Below, piece by piece: positions 1 to 13,200 of a stretch of 64,000 nucleotides of DNA. A program made the position numbers and the translations under genes. The notes beneath the pieces were generated by a model, which was not told the DNA's origin, made no database searches, and saw nothing but the letters and a program-made list of their open reading frames with translations. The stretch covers positions 1,147,004 to 1,211,003 of the forward strand of contig NC_034421.1 of assembly GCF_002078875.1 (NCBI RefSeq), read 5' to 3'. This stretch comes from Numida meleagris. Its lineage: Eukaryota > Chordata > Aves > Galliformes > Numididae. Position 1 is the stretch's first letter. Each line of letters begins with the position of its first letter.

Positions 1-700
1 TGGTGATGCAGAAAGAAAAAGGGTTTTCTGAAGAAAGAAATTCACATAGAGTAACTCCTGAAATGACAGACTCCTGAGTCTATTACATCTGATGGAATCA
101 TTCATAAATGGACAAAATAGCTCAACCATCAGATTTCAATAGTTTAAAAATTACATGCAGCAAACACTGGAAAGCATGTAAAAGAAATAAGTGTTCTGCT
201 TTAATTCTGAATCAATCCACGCGTAGGATAATTGTGGTTTTTGAGGTGAAAATAAAATCTGTTCTGTCAAAGCAATCTGCTCCAGCTAAGTTGAAAGCAA
301 AGATACATGCTGAAAGCAGTTGCTCTGTTCAATATTTGTTCTGCTGCACTCCGCTCTCCTGTGATGGTCTGCAGCTCTCAGACTTGACCGGTGCTGAACA
401 GGGCCCCTGTGGCAGGGATTGCTGCTGGTCTGTGTTTTGCACTGGGTAGCCCAGTGCAGTCATGCTCCATAACTATAGTTTATAGGCACTGTAAACAGGC
501 AGCATGTTTTCAGATATTACTGATGTATGAGCTGTCTGTGTATTTCCAGCAGAGCCTGTCTGTACATTCTTGACTGTTACTTATTGCACCCTGTATGCTG
601 TGTATCCCAGTGCAAACGCAGCCAACCCTTGCAGTTACGTAGTTACAGGAGCATGAACTAAGATCTGGGTCACTGTTGGAGTTAGGGTTGTGTGATTGGG

Positions 701-752
701 TTGTAGTTGGACTTGATGATCTTGAAGGTCTTTTCCAACCTTAGCAAGGTTC
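701..752 (+). repeat. CR1 LINE 3'-end fragment
   Basis: The stretch ttggacttgatgatcttgaa followed by ggtcttttccaacctt matches the conserved 3' end of bird CR1 elements, in sense orientation. It is only about 50 bp, a typical 5'-truncated and diverged copy. Confidence 0.75.
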
Positions 753-3700
753 TCTCTGGGGAGATGTGGTTGAGCTCCACACTGCTCCACGTGCTGAGAG
801 CAGGAACTGCCCAAAACTTGGCACCGCCTGTGAGCCCTTGTGCTTATGTTCTGTGGAAACCAGAGCGTGATGAGGGGCTGATGTGCATTTGGGAATTGTC
901 CAAATGTGGAGTTCAGGCCTCCACGGCACGCACCCAGACCCAGGAACTCGGAAGCATTCCTTCGTCCCTCATTAGACACCACCAACAAACAGCAAAGCAC
1001 TGAGAATAATTAGAATGAGGACTATAGAAAAGTAAGCTAAATTAATATGATAATTGGTACTAGAGACATAACGGCATCAGATATGAAAGCATTAGGTCTT
1101 TACAAACAATAATTCATTGATGTTTGACAGCTAAGTGTGGTTTAATCAAATGGTGCATCAGTGAAGTGATTCCAGTGTTCAAATATTTTGAGGATCAGCG
1201 GGATGAAAAGACAGAAGAGGGCATTGTTTGTCCTGGACAGGGCTGCATTTGTGCTGTAGCTCCCGAGTAATACCAGAGTCCAGATACTGCAGTGGTTTCA
1301 AGCTCTATTGTATACTGTAGAACAACAGAGGCAGAAATGGTTAGTTCTTGTTATTTGTTTTGGGACAAACAACATTATAGTCATTGCAGATCCCATTAGC
1401 AAATTGCTGCAGCCAATAGGTATACATTTAATCATTTCAAATCGGCTGCTCTGAATGAAGAAATGCATTTATTGGATCCTAGCAATAAATACACATGCCT
1501 ATCTTAGAACTTAGTGGCCTCTGGCTGAGCTGGATTATAGCTCTGATTGCACTTCACTAAAAACATACAAGGAATTATCCTAAACTGGAAACTTAAGGAG
1601 TGAAGGGCCAAGTGAAGCTGCGGGGTTAGAGGCCCGTGTCCTGCACAGGAGTTCAGGTGTGGCTGTCACTGGTTAGCTCCTACGGCAGAAAATGGCCTTG
1701 AGATGAGTGGCAGCTGGCTGGGAGCTCCTGCTGCCAGACGGGGAGATGCACAGCTGCACCTGCTGTCCTCAGAGACAGCTCACAGGGTGACATTAGAATA
1801 CACAGACAACAAACAAATGAACAAAACTCTTGATTCTTTTATGACTCTTATGATTTTGGAAGGATTTGGCTAATTCCTTTTTAACTTCTTCATTTGGATG
1901 TACTATTCAGCAATCTCTGGATTTCAAACTCCGGAAGGTGGGAGCAGAAGGTGTTTTGCTGACTCTCGAGTTCTCCATGTTGGCCTGTCCTTCTCTGAGT
2001 AGAGGTGGATTGAAGCAGGTGTTAAGTAGAATATATGCTTAAGTACTTTGCTGAATTTGAGAAGTATGACTAAATTTTTGCACGTGTATTGTATATCCTA
2101 CACAGATACACAAAGGTGAGCTGGGCTGCAGAAGCTGTAATTGTGGGCAGAATTTGGCACTTACACTTCGTGCTGGAATGTCAATTACTTCTGTGCAAAA
2201 TGTAATGTTCCTGAAATGTGATTCTTGCGTGCAATGCGAAGCCTTTACTAAGCAGCGTTGTGAAGCTGTTATCTCAGAATGCCACGGTAAGGTAATTCCA
2301 GAATACCAAATCCCTGCTATTTCCTGAAAGATACAGCTATATAAAATGTTACTTAACAGCGATGTTGAAAAATGTGTGCTAATCAGCACAGAAGATTTTC
2401 TCCATCACGTAACTTTATAATTGATGGTGTCATCAACAGTGGAGACAGCCGTTTAAATTATGAATGCTTCTGGTTATAAATGATGGAATTTTTTGGTGTA
2501 GGAATTAAAGTGTGTGCATTATTAGAACTGGTAGAAGAATTCAAGTCATGCTTTGGAGAAAAGGACAAAATTAAACATGATTTAAAGTTCATGAGTATTT
2601 GGGTAACCAAGCATATTTTTCTATTAAATATGTAGGCATTACAAAACAGACCGAGGAGCATCCACTGAATAATATTTGAAAGTTTTTCTAAGCCTTATTG
2701 AAGTAGGTTAAATTAAAATACCTGTAAGCAATTCCATCAGTGCCTTTCTGGAAGCAGGCGGCTGAAATCAGCAGCTTCATCTTTCTCAACCTGCTGTTCG
2801 GACAGAGAAGGTCCGGAGAGCTTTCTGGTGAGCAGTGACCGATGGACCTGAGGGGGAGAAGCTTCTGTGTAGGGGTGACCGGCCGAGCCTGAACATTGTC
2901 TGTAATCAGCTTTATCTGCAGCAGACACTCCTGCTTAGACCTCAGGTGTATGGCTGGCATGTAGCTAAGTGCTGTAACTGAGACAAAAAGATGGGAACTC
3001 ACCTTCTGCTGCCATGGCCAGCAGGTTGCCTTCTAAAAGGAGGACTTCTTTCGGGTGAGTGGAATGGGATTGCACACAATTTTAGAACTAGAACTGGCGG
3101 GCTGATAATTGGGCATCCTTTCATTGCACCTTGTATCCTACTGCCAGTTCTCCAGCAAGCTCCTGGAGCTTTCCAAGGAAAACTGCGTAAACAAAGTCCA
3201 GTGCAAAAATATCAAGACAACTATTAAAGAAGCAATAGCAATCAGTAGCATGGAAAATAAAAACCCCATCTTCAGAAGCTGAAATGTTGCAATTCTCTTT
3301 CCACATTTGATTTGATGCTATTCCGTTGGGGAAAATGTTCATAAACCTCCTAAGAATGCACCCTGGAGCATCCCCTGCCTGCCGGGTGAGGCCGCGGCTG
3401 TGGAATTCCCTCGAGATCTCAGCTGTGGCAGTAAGCCCGGGCACGGCCCGGCAGCTCGTGGTGGTGGCAGCTGGCTGCGGGCAGCTCGGGGGCCAGCGCG
3501 GCGCGGCCTGGCTCAGCTGTGCAGGGGGCCTCCAGGAGGACAAGTGGCCTGAAATGCAGCCTTCTCAAAAGCCCGAAATCTCTTCTGAGATACTGTCTTG
3601 TTACATATAACTGAAGAGTTTTGTTTTTTTCTTGTCTATGTAAAGTAGCCTGGGTGATACCTATCAAAATAGAGCAGCAGCTTGTTTCCCTGGAGCGACC

Positions 3701-6249
3701 TTACGCTGTGTACTTCTCAGCGCAAGCAGTTGCTACAACAACTTTACAGTCTGCTATAGGCAGTAGGAGTAAGAGTAAGTAGCCCAGCGTGCTTGATTGC
3801 AATACATGGGCTTGATGTACAAACTGAGCTAATAGAGTTAGGGAACTGGCGGTGTCCAGGGAATGCTGAACACATGTGGAGCAGATGGAAGAGATTAAAA
3901 AACCATAGAATTGTAGATGAAAAATGTTGCCACCACTGCAGTGGCAAACATGAGATTTGTGTATATGTATGTCTCTTTCCTGACTGTTTTGAAGGGTGCT
4001 AGGGTGAAAAAGGCAGAACATAGGAAAATTATTGTTAACTCCATTTAGAAGCGAATTAATTTTACTCAAACAGTGCTTTTCAAAATTATGTTTCTTTCCA
4101 GCCTAGTAAAAGCAAACCAGTATGTTTAACTCCAGCACTTAATTTTGGACCATTTTAAGTTGTCTGGTGAATTTGATAATTCAGCTTGTCCTCTACTGTT
4201 CCAGCTACCAAGGAAATTCCAGTTAGGATCTGCAGGATCAGATATCCTGTGTCTCAGCTGACCCCAAATCCCCATGATGGTTTTAGCACCATTCTTAAGA
4301 GAACCATGCAGACACTGTGGCTAGCAACACTTGTTTACCTGATGGCAGCAGAGGATTTAATTTAGAAGATAATGGCATCAGCATTAGAAACCTCAGATCA
4401 AAAGGACAATGTCTTGAATATTCTTACTTTTTGCTGTTATTTGAAGTAATTTATTGTTAGCATGGAATTAAGTAGAAAATAAGCTTAACGGATCCGTCTT
4501 GTTTTGAAGAAATCCCCTACACCAAAATTATAAGCAAAACCAAGAAATCTTTCTAGGACCCCGCACGGCTCTTTCAGAATGCCAGTCCTGCGGCCAGGTC
4601 TCACACTGGATGCTGCCACCAGCTCGAGCTGACCTGGGGCAAAGAGCCACGCCGAACTGAAAAAGACCAGGAATGTGACTCCAGCCCCAGCGCTGTCTGA
4701 AAGGACGGGCTCCGAGCTAAACAGGCGTAGTTCATGTTAGGACTGTTTTACAGATCCCTGAGAGCGTGTAAGATTACAGGCTGGTCAGTGCAGATAAAGC
4801 TGACGCATGCTTTCAAGCCCAGCGAGAGTTTAGGGCTATATTTAACAAAAAGGCTGAGTTCTGTGTTTGGGAAGCGCACTGCCTCCACGCCCAGTGCCAC
4901 TGCACTCCCAGTCCTCTCTGGCTCCTCCTGTTGATTGCGCCCCACAGACTGGTTTCAATTTTCGTTCATTCTGCTGGTGGGGAAAGAGTTTTGAGCTAAA
5001 CAAACTGAAGATGCTTTCTTTAAATACAGCCGGTTTTTCAGTGCTGAGGACCTGGTCTGTTTTCTCCGAAGCGTAGGCAAAAACGCAGCACTGTATTTCC
5101 CTTCTGTTCAAACAGGTAAAAATGTGACAAGCTGAGGAGAGGCAACATTTTCTGATGGCAACTGGAGCACATCTGTGCAGCAAGCACTGCACGGGCAACA
5201 TGGGCAAAGCAGCTGCTTCTGCCTTTACATCGAGTCTCCTAGGATTCGCTTTTCAAAAGAGCTGCGTATTAAATGCTAATTAAGGAATTGGTCTGGAAAC
5301 AGCACAGTAAAAAATGGTGGTACTCTGCAAATCCCAGGCAAAGAGCCTCTGCCAATGCTGAAAATCAAGCCCACTCCCCCAGCAAATGTAATGTCTGTAT
5401 TTAGTCTACCTCTGTGTTTGTGCAGTTAATACTCTAATGTCCATTGCTTTGGGCCATACGTGACAGGAATTTTTCCCTGGTGGTAGCAGCTATTTCTGTT
5501 CTGAGGAACGCTGAGCGCTTTCCAGATCTTTCTGAGGTACTTTGCATCATCTGACATTTCTGCAGGCAGTGGTTGCTCAGTGCTGAATTTGATGGTAAAT
5601 TCTGCAGCTGTGAAGTTACAGGAAACAAGAGAACTTCTCTTTTAAAGTCAGTAACACTGGGAAAGGATTTTGTCCTGTGTAGAAAGACAGGCCCTCTAGG
5701 TTCGTGGTAGCTGTGTCAGACCTTCCTTTGTCATCTTTTGTGCTTGTGGCTTTCTAAGAGAGGGACATTCTGAGAATTGCACTTTATAGCAACTGACACC
5801 AACCAAATACCTTTAACCTGCATTAATGAGTCCCTTTTACCCAAAATAATTACTGTGGGCAAATAAGTGCAGTTAAATTCTCCCTGGATCTCACCCCAGG
5901 TACCCCCACTGCAGTATCCCCATGTGCAGCCCCTTTTGTCTTGCAGGTGCATGGAGCAGTGGCAGCCACTTTGCCTGGTGAGAGCTGAATGTAGCTCTCA
6001 TCTCATAGAGGATGCTGCTGTCATTTCTGTATCAGCTAGGGAGCAGATGGGGTTGCAGGAGGGAATTAACTTCCCCTTGTGGGAATAAATGCAAACAGAG
6101 CCTCTGCAGTGTTCCTCGGTCGAAGGCAAGGAAATCCCTGTGCTTTTAAAAGGGACTTGAGTAAGGTTCAGTCTTCCAAGCAGAGCAATCAGTTATAAAT
6201 TATAGGGACAAACGTGATATTTATAAATGCCTGCAATACATAGACTTCC

Positions 6250-6320
6250 TGCTTCCATTGAAGTCAGTGGCAAAATTCCCATTGACTTCAGTGCCAACAG
6301 AATCTGGACTGCAGGCCCCA
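6250..6320. repeat. Short near-palindromic ancient repeat
   Basis: ccattgaagtcagtggc (6255-6271) is followed by cccattgacttcagtgcc (6278-6295), an imperfect inverted repeat, and then aatctggactgcaggcccc. This layout resembles a dispersed element I recall from reptile and bird genomes (paired cattgacttcaatgg-type arms ending in caggccc). The family name is uncertain. Confidence 0.4.
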
Positions 6321-9300
6321 AAACAAATGTTTCCCTTTAAAATTGTGATATAATTAGCATCAGGAAGCTGCTTAATGAGCTGGATCTGATAGCTGAAGAA
6401 ACTGAGGATTATTAGTATGAACTGGGTATTTCTTTTTTTCTCCACTATTTTAATTTAAAATTAAGTAGTGTCCTTGTTTTTACCATGCTCTATAAATATT
6501 TCATCCTGTACTCAGCACGGTTAAAGCCGTTGTATTGATACCACTGGAACCTACTTTGTGGACTACGTCAAGACAAATGGACATTTCTGTTAACACAATT
6601 GTTATCAGACATGTTCTTCAGAATATTAGCTGTACTCTTAATTTCGCTTTTCAGTCCAAGCAGAAACATTTCAACATAAGGCCGAAGAAAGATGATAATT
6701 TTCAGTGTAAGGAGGAAACAGACACACAGCAACAGTTGCAGGATCCCCAGGAATGGCGGCAGGTTGGTGCTTGAACAGCTCACTGAGCTCAGTTAGGAGT
6801 AAGGATCTATCTGTTAGGGACCAGCAGCAAGTGCAGGACTGGATCCTACTACTGCAGATTCTGTAGTTCTGCCACTGAGGAACTTCTATACTTAAATCAT
6901 TTTCGCTTCTCAGAGAGATATGCACGCATCTCATGATGGGGTTCTAATGTTGAGTTCTAGTTCTGACTTGGACACTGACCCTGCCTGTAGCCCCGGACAG
7001 TTATTTATTGTGTGCCTTATGCCATTACTTCCACAAGTAGTCTGCTACATGTGCATTGAAGCAATAGGCTTTGTCCCAAAGAGGTCAAAGCTTAAAGGGC
7101 AAGTTGTGATCTAGCCCCAATGGATGTTGAGTAGATTCTTGTGCTCTGAACTGTTTCATTACAATATGGGTGCATCCAGGAATCGAATCTTACTCGGAGT
7201 GAGTCAGTGACAGCGTCGTTCCTATATGTTAAGATTCCTTCAGAGTAAAATACAGCTAATCTCTTCCATTACTTAAAAAGGGAGGTAACTTGCTAGTTAC
7301 CTGTAATCAATTCTGGAGATGGAAAAGTGTATCAAACACACTCCAGTTCTTTTATTTTCTTTTTTCCTGTAAATTCTTTGTTCTGGTAAAAGCAGAATTC
7401 GGTTTAAATCAGTTCCTTGTGCTATATTGACAGAGTTTCTATTGGAAGTCAGTTGAACTTTTGTCTGAATTAGGGCTGATTTGGTCCATGTATGAATTTT
7501 CCCAGTTATCAGGATGATAGGTGTCCCACCTCATCTGATACACAAGACAATAATAAATGGCAAAATAATGAATATAGAATAGTAAATTATTAGTATTTTT
7601 TCTATAATTCATTTTGTGCTGTACAGTTCATCTTGGATTGAGGAGTGAAACAAATATTGTTATGGAGAGCAAAGAAACCGTGCAAATATATTTTTATATT
7701 TCTAATTTTGTCTTTGGGTGTTGAATTGCCCTGGGTTGAGTTGCATAATGATAAGTAAAGCAACTGGACACAATCCAGTGCAAAGTGATGCATGAAACCA
7801 GCACTTTTCCCCCCTAGCGTGTGAAAATTTGTATCAGCAAGAAACAGATAGTCTAATTTGTACGTAGTTGGAGATCTGCCTGCATTTTGATACCGACATT
7901 CTTTCAAAATGAATCATTCTTCAGTGCAGTCACAAGATCCCTAGCTTAGGGAAGCTAAGAAGTGACATGCTGACACTGGGCGCGTTAACCCTCCATCTTC
8001 ACCACCTTCTGTGCACTCGTGTGACCCTCAGAAGTGGTGACCAGAGAGGAGCCGTGGTCAAGGCTGTGGTTAAAGCCGGAGTTGTAGTGGCTGTTCTGCA
8101 GTGTGATGGCACAACGCTGTACTTTGTAAATCCACACTGGAGCCAGGGTTGGATCTGAAACTTTGCTAGCATCTCGTCACAAACCCAGTACACTCAGCTC
8201 CTTATTGCTGGTACTTGAGTGTATGGCTGCATCTCTGTGATCTGTGAAAGTCATGTAAAGACTCAGAACTTGTTCCCAAGTGTCCAAAGCATCGGGGTGA
8301 GAACTGAAGTCTTAATAGCTTTTTGTAGCACATGTGTGGTACCTCTCTTTTGGATGAGGTATAATTTGATGTATGCTGTTGGAGCAGTCAACTGTGGAGT
8401 ATTCTGCTCTTCAAGTGGTCAAAGGAATGCTGTGTGTTGGTTAATCATTGCTGGAGCAGCAGAGGCATCAAGCTGGGCGATTAACTGGTCTAACTAAAAC
8501 TAACAAGGAAGGATAAATACTGGTTCCTCTAGGGCAGCTGAAGCATTCAGCAATGCTTAAAGCTGTTCCACCAGGGCCAGTGGGCACAGCCCCAGGGGAG
8601 GCTTTTTAATGGCTCTGATGTTGCCACGATGCTCCTGGAAGGTGATACGGAGCAATGGCAGTGGATTTTTATATTATCCCAAGCACGCACCTTGCACTCC
8701 TTACACCTTCTAGCTATGTAAACAGGCAACCACCAGGAAGTGGTCTTTGCAAAGGATGTGGCCACCGTGTGTGAATTCATCGAATTCTACACCCACTTGG
8801 CAGCCAGGCCTTGTAGATTAGATTATTTTTGGAGTCTTTTGTGATCGTGGAGCGGGTAGGATTTGCCCTAAGAGAAAATGTCATAATAGTAGGATGAAAG
8901 AGTGAATTCTATTGCTTAAAGGGTGGTCGTGGAAGAATAGAAGGGGTAATGCACTAATCAAATTCTGACGAGTTATTAAGGAGAAAGTAAGGCAGAGTGG
9001 TTTAGAGCTGTCTGCACTAAAGCTGGGTGTGTGGAAAATGAAGCAATTTTTATGCATAAACATCCACAATGATTTAGCTGGCATTACCCGCAGGTACTTA
9101 AGTCATAGAGCTCCAGCAGACATATATAACTGAGCGTGCAGGAGCGGGCCCCACGCGTGGTGGCGATGCCCAGAAGGCAGGGAGGCCTGCTGCTCGGGGT
9201 TGGCTGCCACATACGCAGACACGAGTCGCTCGCTAACGCAGCGGCACAGCACAGCACGGCCCGACCCTGGTCGCCCTGAGGTGGTTGTGAATGCACGGCT

Positions 9301-9439
9301 CGACCCGCTTTTACTGGAGCAGTCTAAGTAGACCAAAATCAAGAACTATTTAGGGAGAGCTCTTCCTTGTAACCAGTGAGGTCTACTTGTGTTTCCTTCA
9401 CTGCGATGTTTATATCTACGTCAGTTCTTCACACAGAAC

Positions 9440-9810
9440 AGAACTGTCTGGAAGGCCAGGACCGCGGAGCAGCATGCGGCGGCACGGCCGTGCTGCAGCC
9501 ATGGCAGCAATGGGGCGAAAGGAAAGCTTTGTGCAGCGACGGGCTGGCTTGAGGAGGCTTCTTCCTTCGCGTTAGCCGATAGGCTATACTGCAGAAGCAG
9601 GGAATGGAAAAAACGTGGAAACCGAAGAGAAATAAATAGGCAGGAGAAGGGTAAAGCCAAGCGGGAAGCGCGCCCCGCTCCGCTCCCAGCCCCGGCCGCC
9701 CCGCCCTGGCGGAGCTGAGGAGCGCCACCTGGCGGCTGCGGGGCGCGCGTGGCTGAGCGCTCCCTGGGGCACCCGTCCCAGCGGGATGCCGCCGGCTTCT
9801 GCGGCGTGCG
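9440..9810. promoter_or_regulatory. Isolated GC-rich islet with CTCF-like motif
   Basis: This is a short CpG-rich patch in AT-rich surroundings. It contains GCGCCACCTGGCGGC at 9722-9736; its reverse complement closely fits the CTCF core. It could be an insulator, a distal enhancer, or a promoter of an unannotated transcript. No coding sequence is recognisable on either strand. Confidence 0.5.
9722..9736 (-). promoter_or_regulatory. Putative CTCF binding site (upstream)
   Basis: Read on the minus strand, CCGCCAGGTGGCGC agrees with the CTCF core CCASYAGRKGGCRS at 13 of 14 positions; the one difference, G at position 3, is a common variant. It lies about 13 kb upstream of the LMTK2 start codon. 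Occupancy is inferred. Confidence 0.55.
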
Positions 9811-10219
9811 TGCAAGCTGTACTGATGAGCCAAAGCCTTACATATATAAAAAGTCAACTCTTGTAATCATTTTTTAAATGAAAAAAGCTACTTCTTTTAC
9901 GCTCCTGAGTTAGCCGAATATGAGGATTTATTGATGGGCCACTAAATCCTGCCCTGCAGTGCACAGTTTGGCGTCTCCAGTGCTGCCTCTTCCTCTGTTA
10001 TTTGTGTGACCGCTGTTTGTGACTCTTCTGTTTGCCACGGGTGAGCACTGAGCGACTCAGAGAGCCCCTCCACCCTGCCCGAGTATCCGCAGTGCCCTCT
10101 TTGCCAGTGCATGTCTCCGCAGCGGGGGCTCAGCTCTCCAGAAAATGCCCTTCCCCTGTAGTCTCGATTCTCTCATTGAGCTATAAACAGCTCCCATTGG
10201 CATCCCTACCTGAATCATA

Positions 10220-10231
10220 CCCCCCCCCCCC
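10220..10231 (+). repeat. Homopolymer C run (12)
   Basis: Twelve consecutive C bases; a likely length-polymorphic tract and a sequencing-error hotspot. Confidence 0.85.
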
Positions 10232-13200
10232 AGACCTTATGTACATCCCATCCGTTACGTAGAAACCTCAGAAAGGGAATTCTTGGAAGAATAAAGGACC
10301 CAGTTTTGAACACAGCAGTCCTTTGGGATTTGAAATATCCTGCAGTGCAGCATCTGCTGGGACACAAGAGAGTTTAAGCACACAGTCGGAGCCCATTGGA
10401 ATTAGGCTTATTCTCAGAATAAACCAGTTTATTCTGACAGGCTTGAAGTTGCAGAGGATTTTGTGATTAAATCAGAATTATAAATGTCACATGTTCAAAA
10501 ATCCAGAAAACTATGAGAAGATTCCACGTGGCAGGCAACATGAGCGGGCTCTGTGAGGCCTCATACAGAGAGCAGGAGAGAGCTTAGGAAGAACACAGCA
10601 GAGTGGGCTCAAACCAGGTAAACATGCTGCGTTGTTACTAACACTATTCCTGCACGTCTGATACATCCTAGGTACTTGCAGACATACAAGTAAGGATTGT
10701 ATTTGGCCAGGCAATTTACAATGAGATAAGAGTTTTTTTTCAGTTTGACGTGGGAACAAATGAAGAAACAATTCCTTTGCTTCCTGTTGAGAACCTGTTA
10801 TGTAACTATTCTGGCTTTCTTAAAGTAGAGTGGGGAGATGATAGCTTTAGAGAAAAGAATTTCTGCATCCTTCAGAAGTTCAGAGAATCACTTTTGGAAG
10901 GTACAGAATTTGTGTCCTTGAACTTTCGTGGCATCACAGCACGAGTTCTTTATCACCTGGCATGCCTTGATAAAACAAGAATCAGACAAGTTTAGATTGT
11001 AGACCAGAGAGCTGATGCTAAATAGAATGGTTAGAGGGCAAAGAGTGTTTGAAAAGAATTTAATATGTAATCCAGCTTTCCCAAGCCCTCTATTGTGATC
11101 CAACTGTTTAGGCTCCTTGCCTTTGCTCTCTGTAAAAGGCCAAAATGTGAACTGCTTGCATAGTTAGAAACTTCAGTAGTTTTCAGTCTGCACACACTGC
11201 TGATCTGATTGCAGCAGTCTGATCTCATGTTCACATTAACCTTGAACATGGTTCTTTTTTGTTGCTATTTACCTTAAAATCTACTCGTAAAAGACTTACA
11301 CGTTGCTTCTCTGCTGTCGTGCTGATCAAACTGTGCTCCTTTTCTCTCCCCTCAGACTGATATTCCATTTCTGTACTTGTTCTAGTAGCCAGTCTGCGCT
11401 GATTCCGCTTCATCTTTTTTCAACAGTGTTGACAGGAATTGTATAAATATTTCACACAAAATCTTACCTGTGCCTTGTGTAAAAGCACCAATAATTCCTT
11501 CTCTGCTAAAAATCTCACCTAGCCCATCTTAGTATCATCTCGTTCCACTGCTGTGCCATGTTGGCAGCTCTGGTTCCCTGACAGTTTCTCTCACTCAGAT
11601 GACACTATGATCTCTTTCCTTCTCTGTTGCTTCCAGCTGGTGAATCCCAAGAACATGACTTTGCAGTTCACATTATTGAATTTCTATCACTACATCAAGA
11701 AGGTCATCTAATTCCAACGCGATGATCTGGTCCTGCTCACTATTGGCAGAACCTTCCAGCTTTGCTTCATGTGCACATTTTTTGAGGCTGGGCCTGGTCG
11801 TTCCTAGGTAATGGAGACAGAGCTTGCGTGGCACGGCTCCGAAGGCTCATTCCTGAGGAAATCCATCAGGAAATTTGCTCCATTCTTATAATTCCTTTTT
11901 TGTTATAACCTCTTCTCTTTGTTCACATTGCTTTTGTACTAATGCCTATTGCTTCTACTTTCAGTAATGTGGAACGCTTTCTCAAGTGAACTGTTTCAAA
12001 CGCAATAGACCGAGTGTACTGCATTATTCAGTTCTAAAGAGACGATTATCTTACTCAGAATATACCAGCTTTCGTCTGACATCCCCCACTTTGCTATACC
12101 ACGTTTTTTCTCACATTCTTTTTCCCTCACTGCAATTAATCATGCTTTCTCCCAGCATTTGCTCTAACACATAGTAGTATACTGAATTAAAAAAAAAACT
12201 TTCTGAAATACAGACATTATATTTACTATACTCGAGCTCTAATTTTCATTTCCATTTACACAAAACTTGCTACTTTACTTTACTTACATATACCAGTTCA
12301 CTCAGTATGCTCGGAAGCAATTATGTAGATTCCCTGATGTTTTCCCCATTAAGAAATAGTTTTGTTTCTCTTGGTACTGTTACTTCTGTTATCCTACTGC
12401 TGTTTCCTTTGTATATCATTCTCATCGGTCAGCACCCTTAAGCAAATCAAATCGAAGATCCTCCTTGCTCACTCTGATGTAACACCAGCCCGTTAGTTAA
12501 TGGATTTTAAAAGAAATTCATCTTGCACCCTGCTCATGTCTGTGGTGGAGCTTTGACATCATTGGCGGCATTCATTTTCTGCTTTATGTCCAGGAAATTA
12601 AAGTCTTCAATTAAAAAAGGAATTGCATTTATTATTTTCCCATATTTTTACATCCCTTGTAATTTATATCAGCTGGCAGCCGAATACTTTTCTCAGTCCA
12701 AGACGTTCTGTAATAGACATTTGATAATGTAGCTGCCTGCCCATACACCCTGGCTCCATTGGTCCGTAGGTCCCGACTGCACTCGGGATTATCGGAGAGA
12801 AGCGTTAATACGAAGTTCAGGCACGGGAGCACTGCTTTTCATGCTTGTCGAACTGTCCCCCTGTGGCTGTCATTCTTTTTGTTTTTTTCCTGGCATCCAG
12901 AGCCAACGCAAATAGGTAGGGCGCTTCCTATGGAGAGAGCTATTTGAGCTAACCTCCTCTCCGTGTTTTTTGTTCTTTGCTTCCTCAGAGAAATGATTTT
13001 AGCCACATCACGAAGGCATTCACTGAGATGAAAAATTTCAGCATGGGCAGGGAGACGTGCGCTCCCATATGCTGGACCTGCAAACCCACCAGAGGTTTCC
13101 TTGTTGGCAGCGAGCACACCAAGCAAACCTCAGAGGAGTGCTGGGAAATGACGTTGTGCAAGTGCTTTTCACCCAGTCACCGGCTGCACACACCCAGCTG

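Larger units (their letters stand above)
1..9430. other. Upstream intergenic DNA, no gene recognised
   Basis: I found no exon chain, RNA gene or familiar protein domain on either strand; open frames here are short (at most about 140 codons) and unlike known families. Contents I can name are a CR1 3' end near 701-752, a near-palindromic old repeat near 6255-6300, and a modest GC-rich patch at about 3375-3545. Non-coding RNA cannot be excluded. Confidence 0.6.

Noticed and set aside
9429..9857. 142-codon minus-strand frame in the GC islet
   Set aside because: No similarity to a known family; explained by GC richness depleting stop codons.
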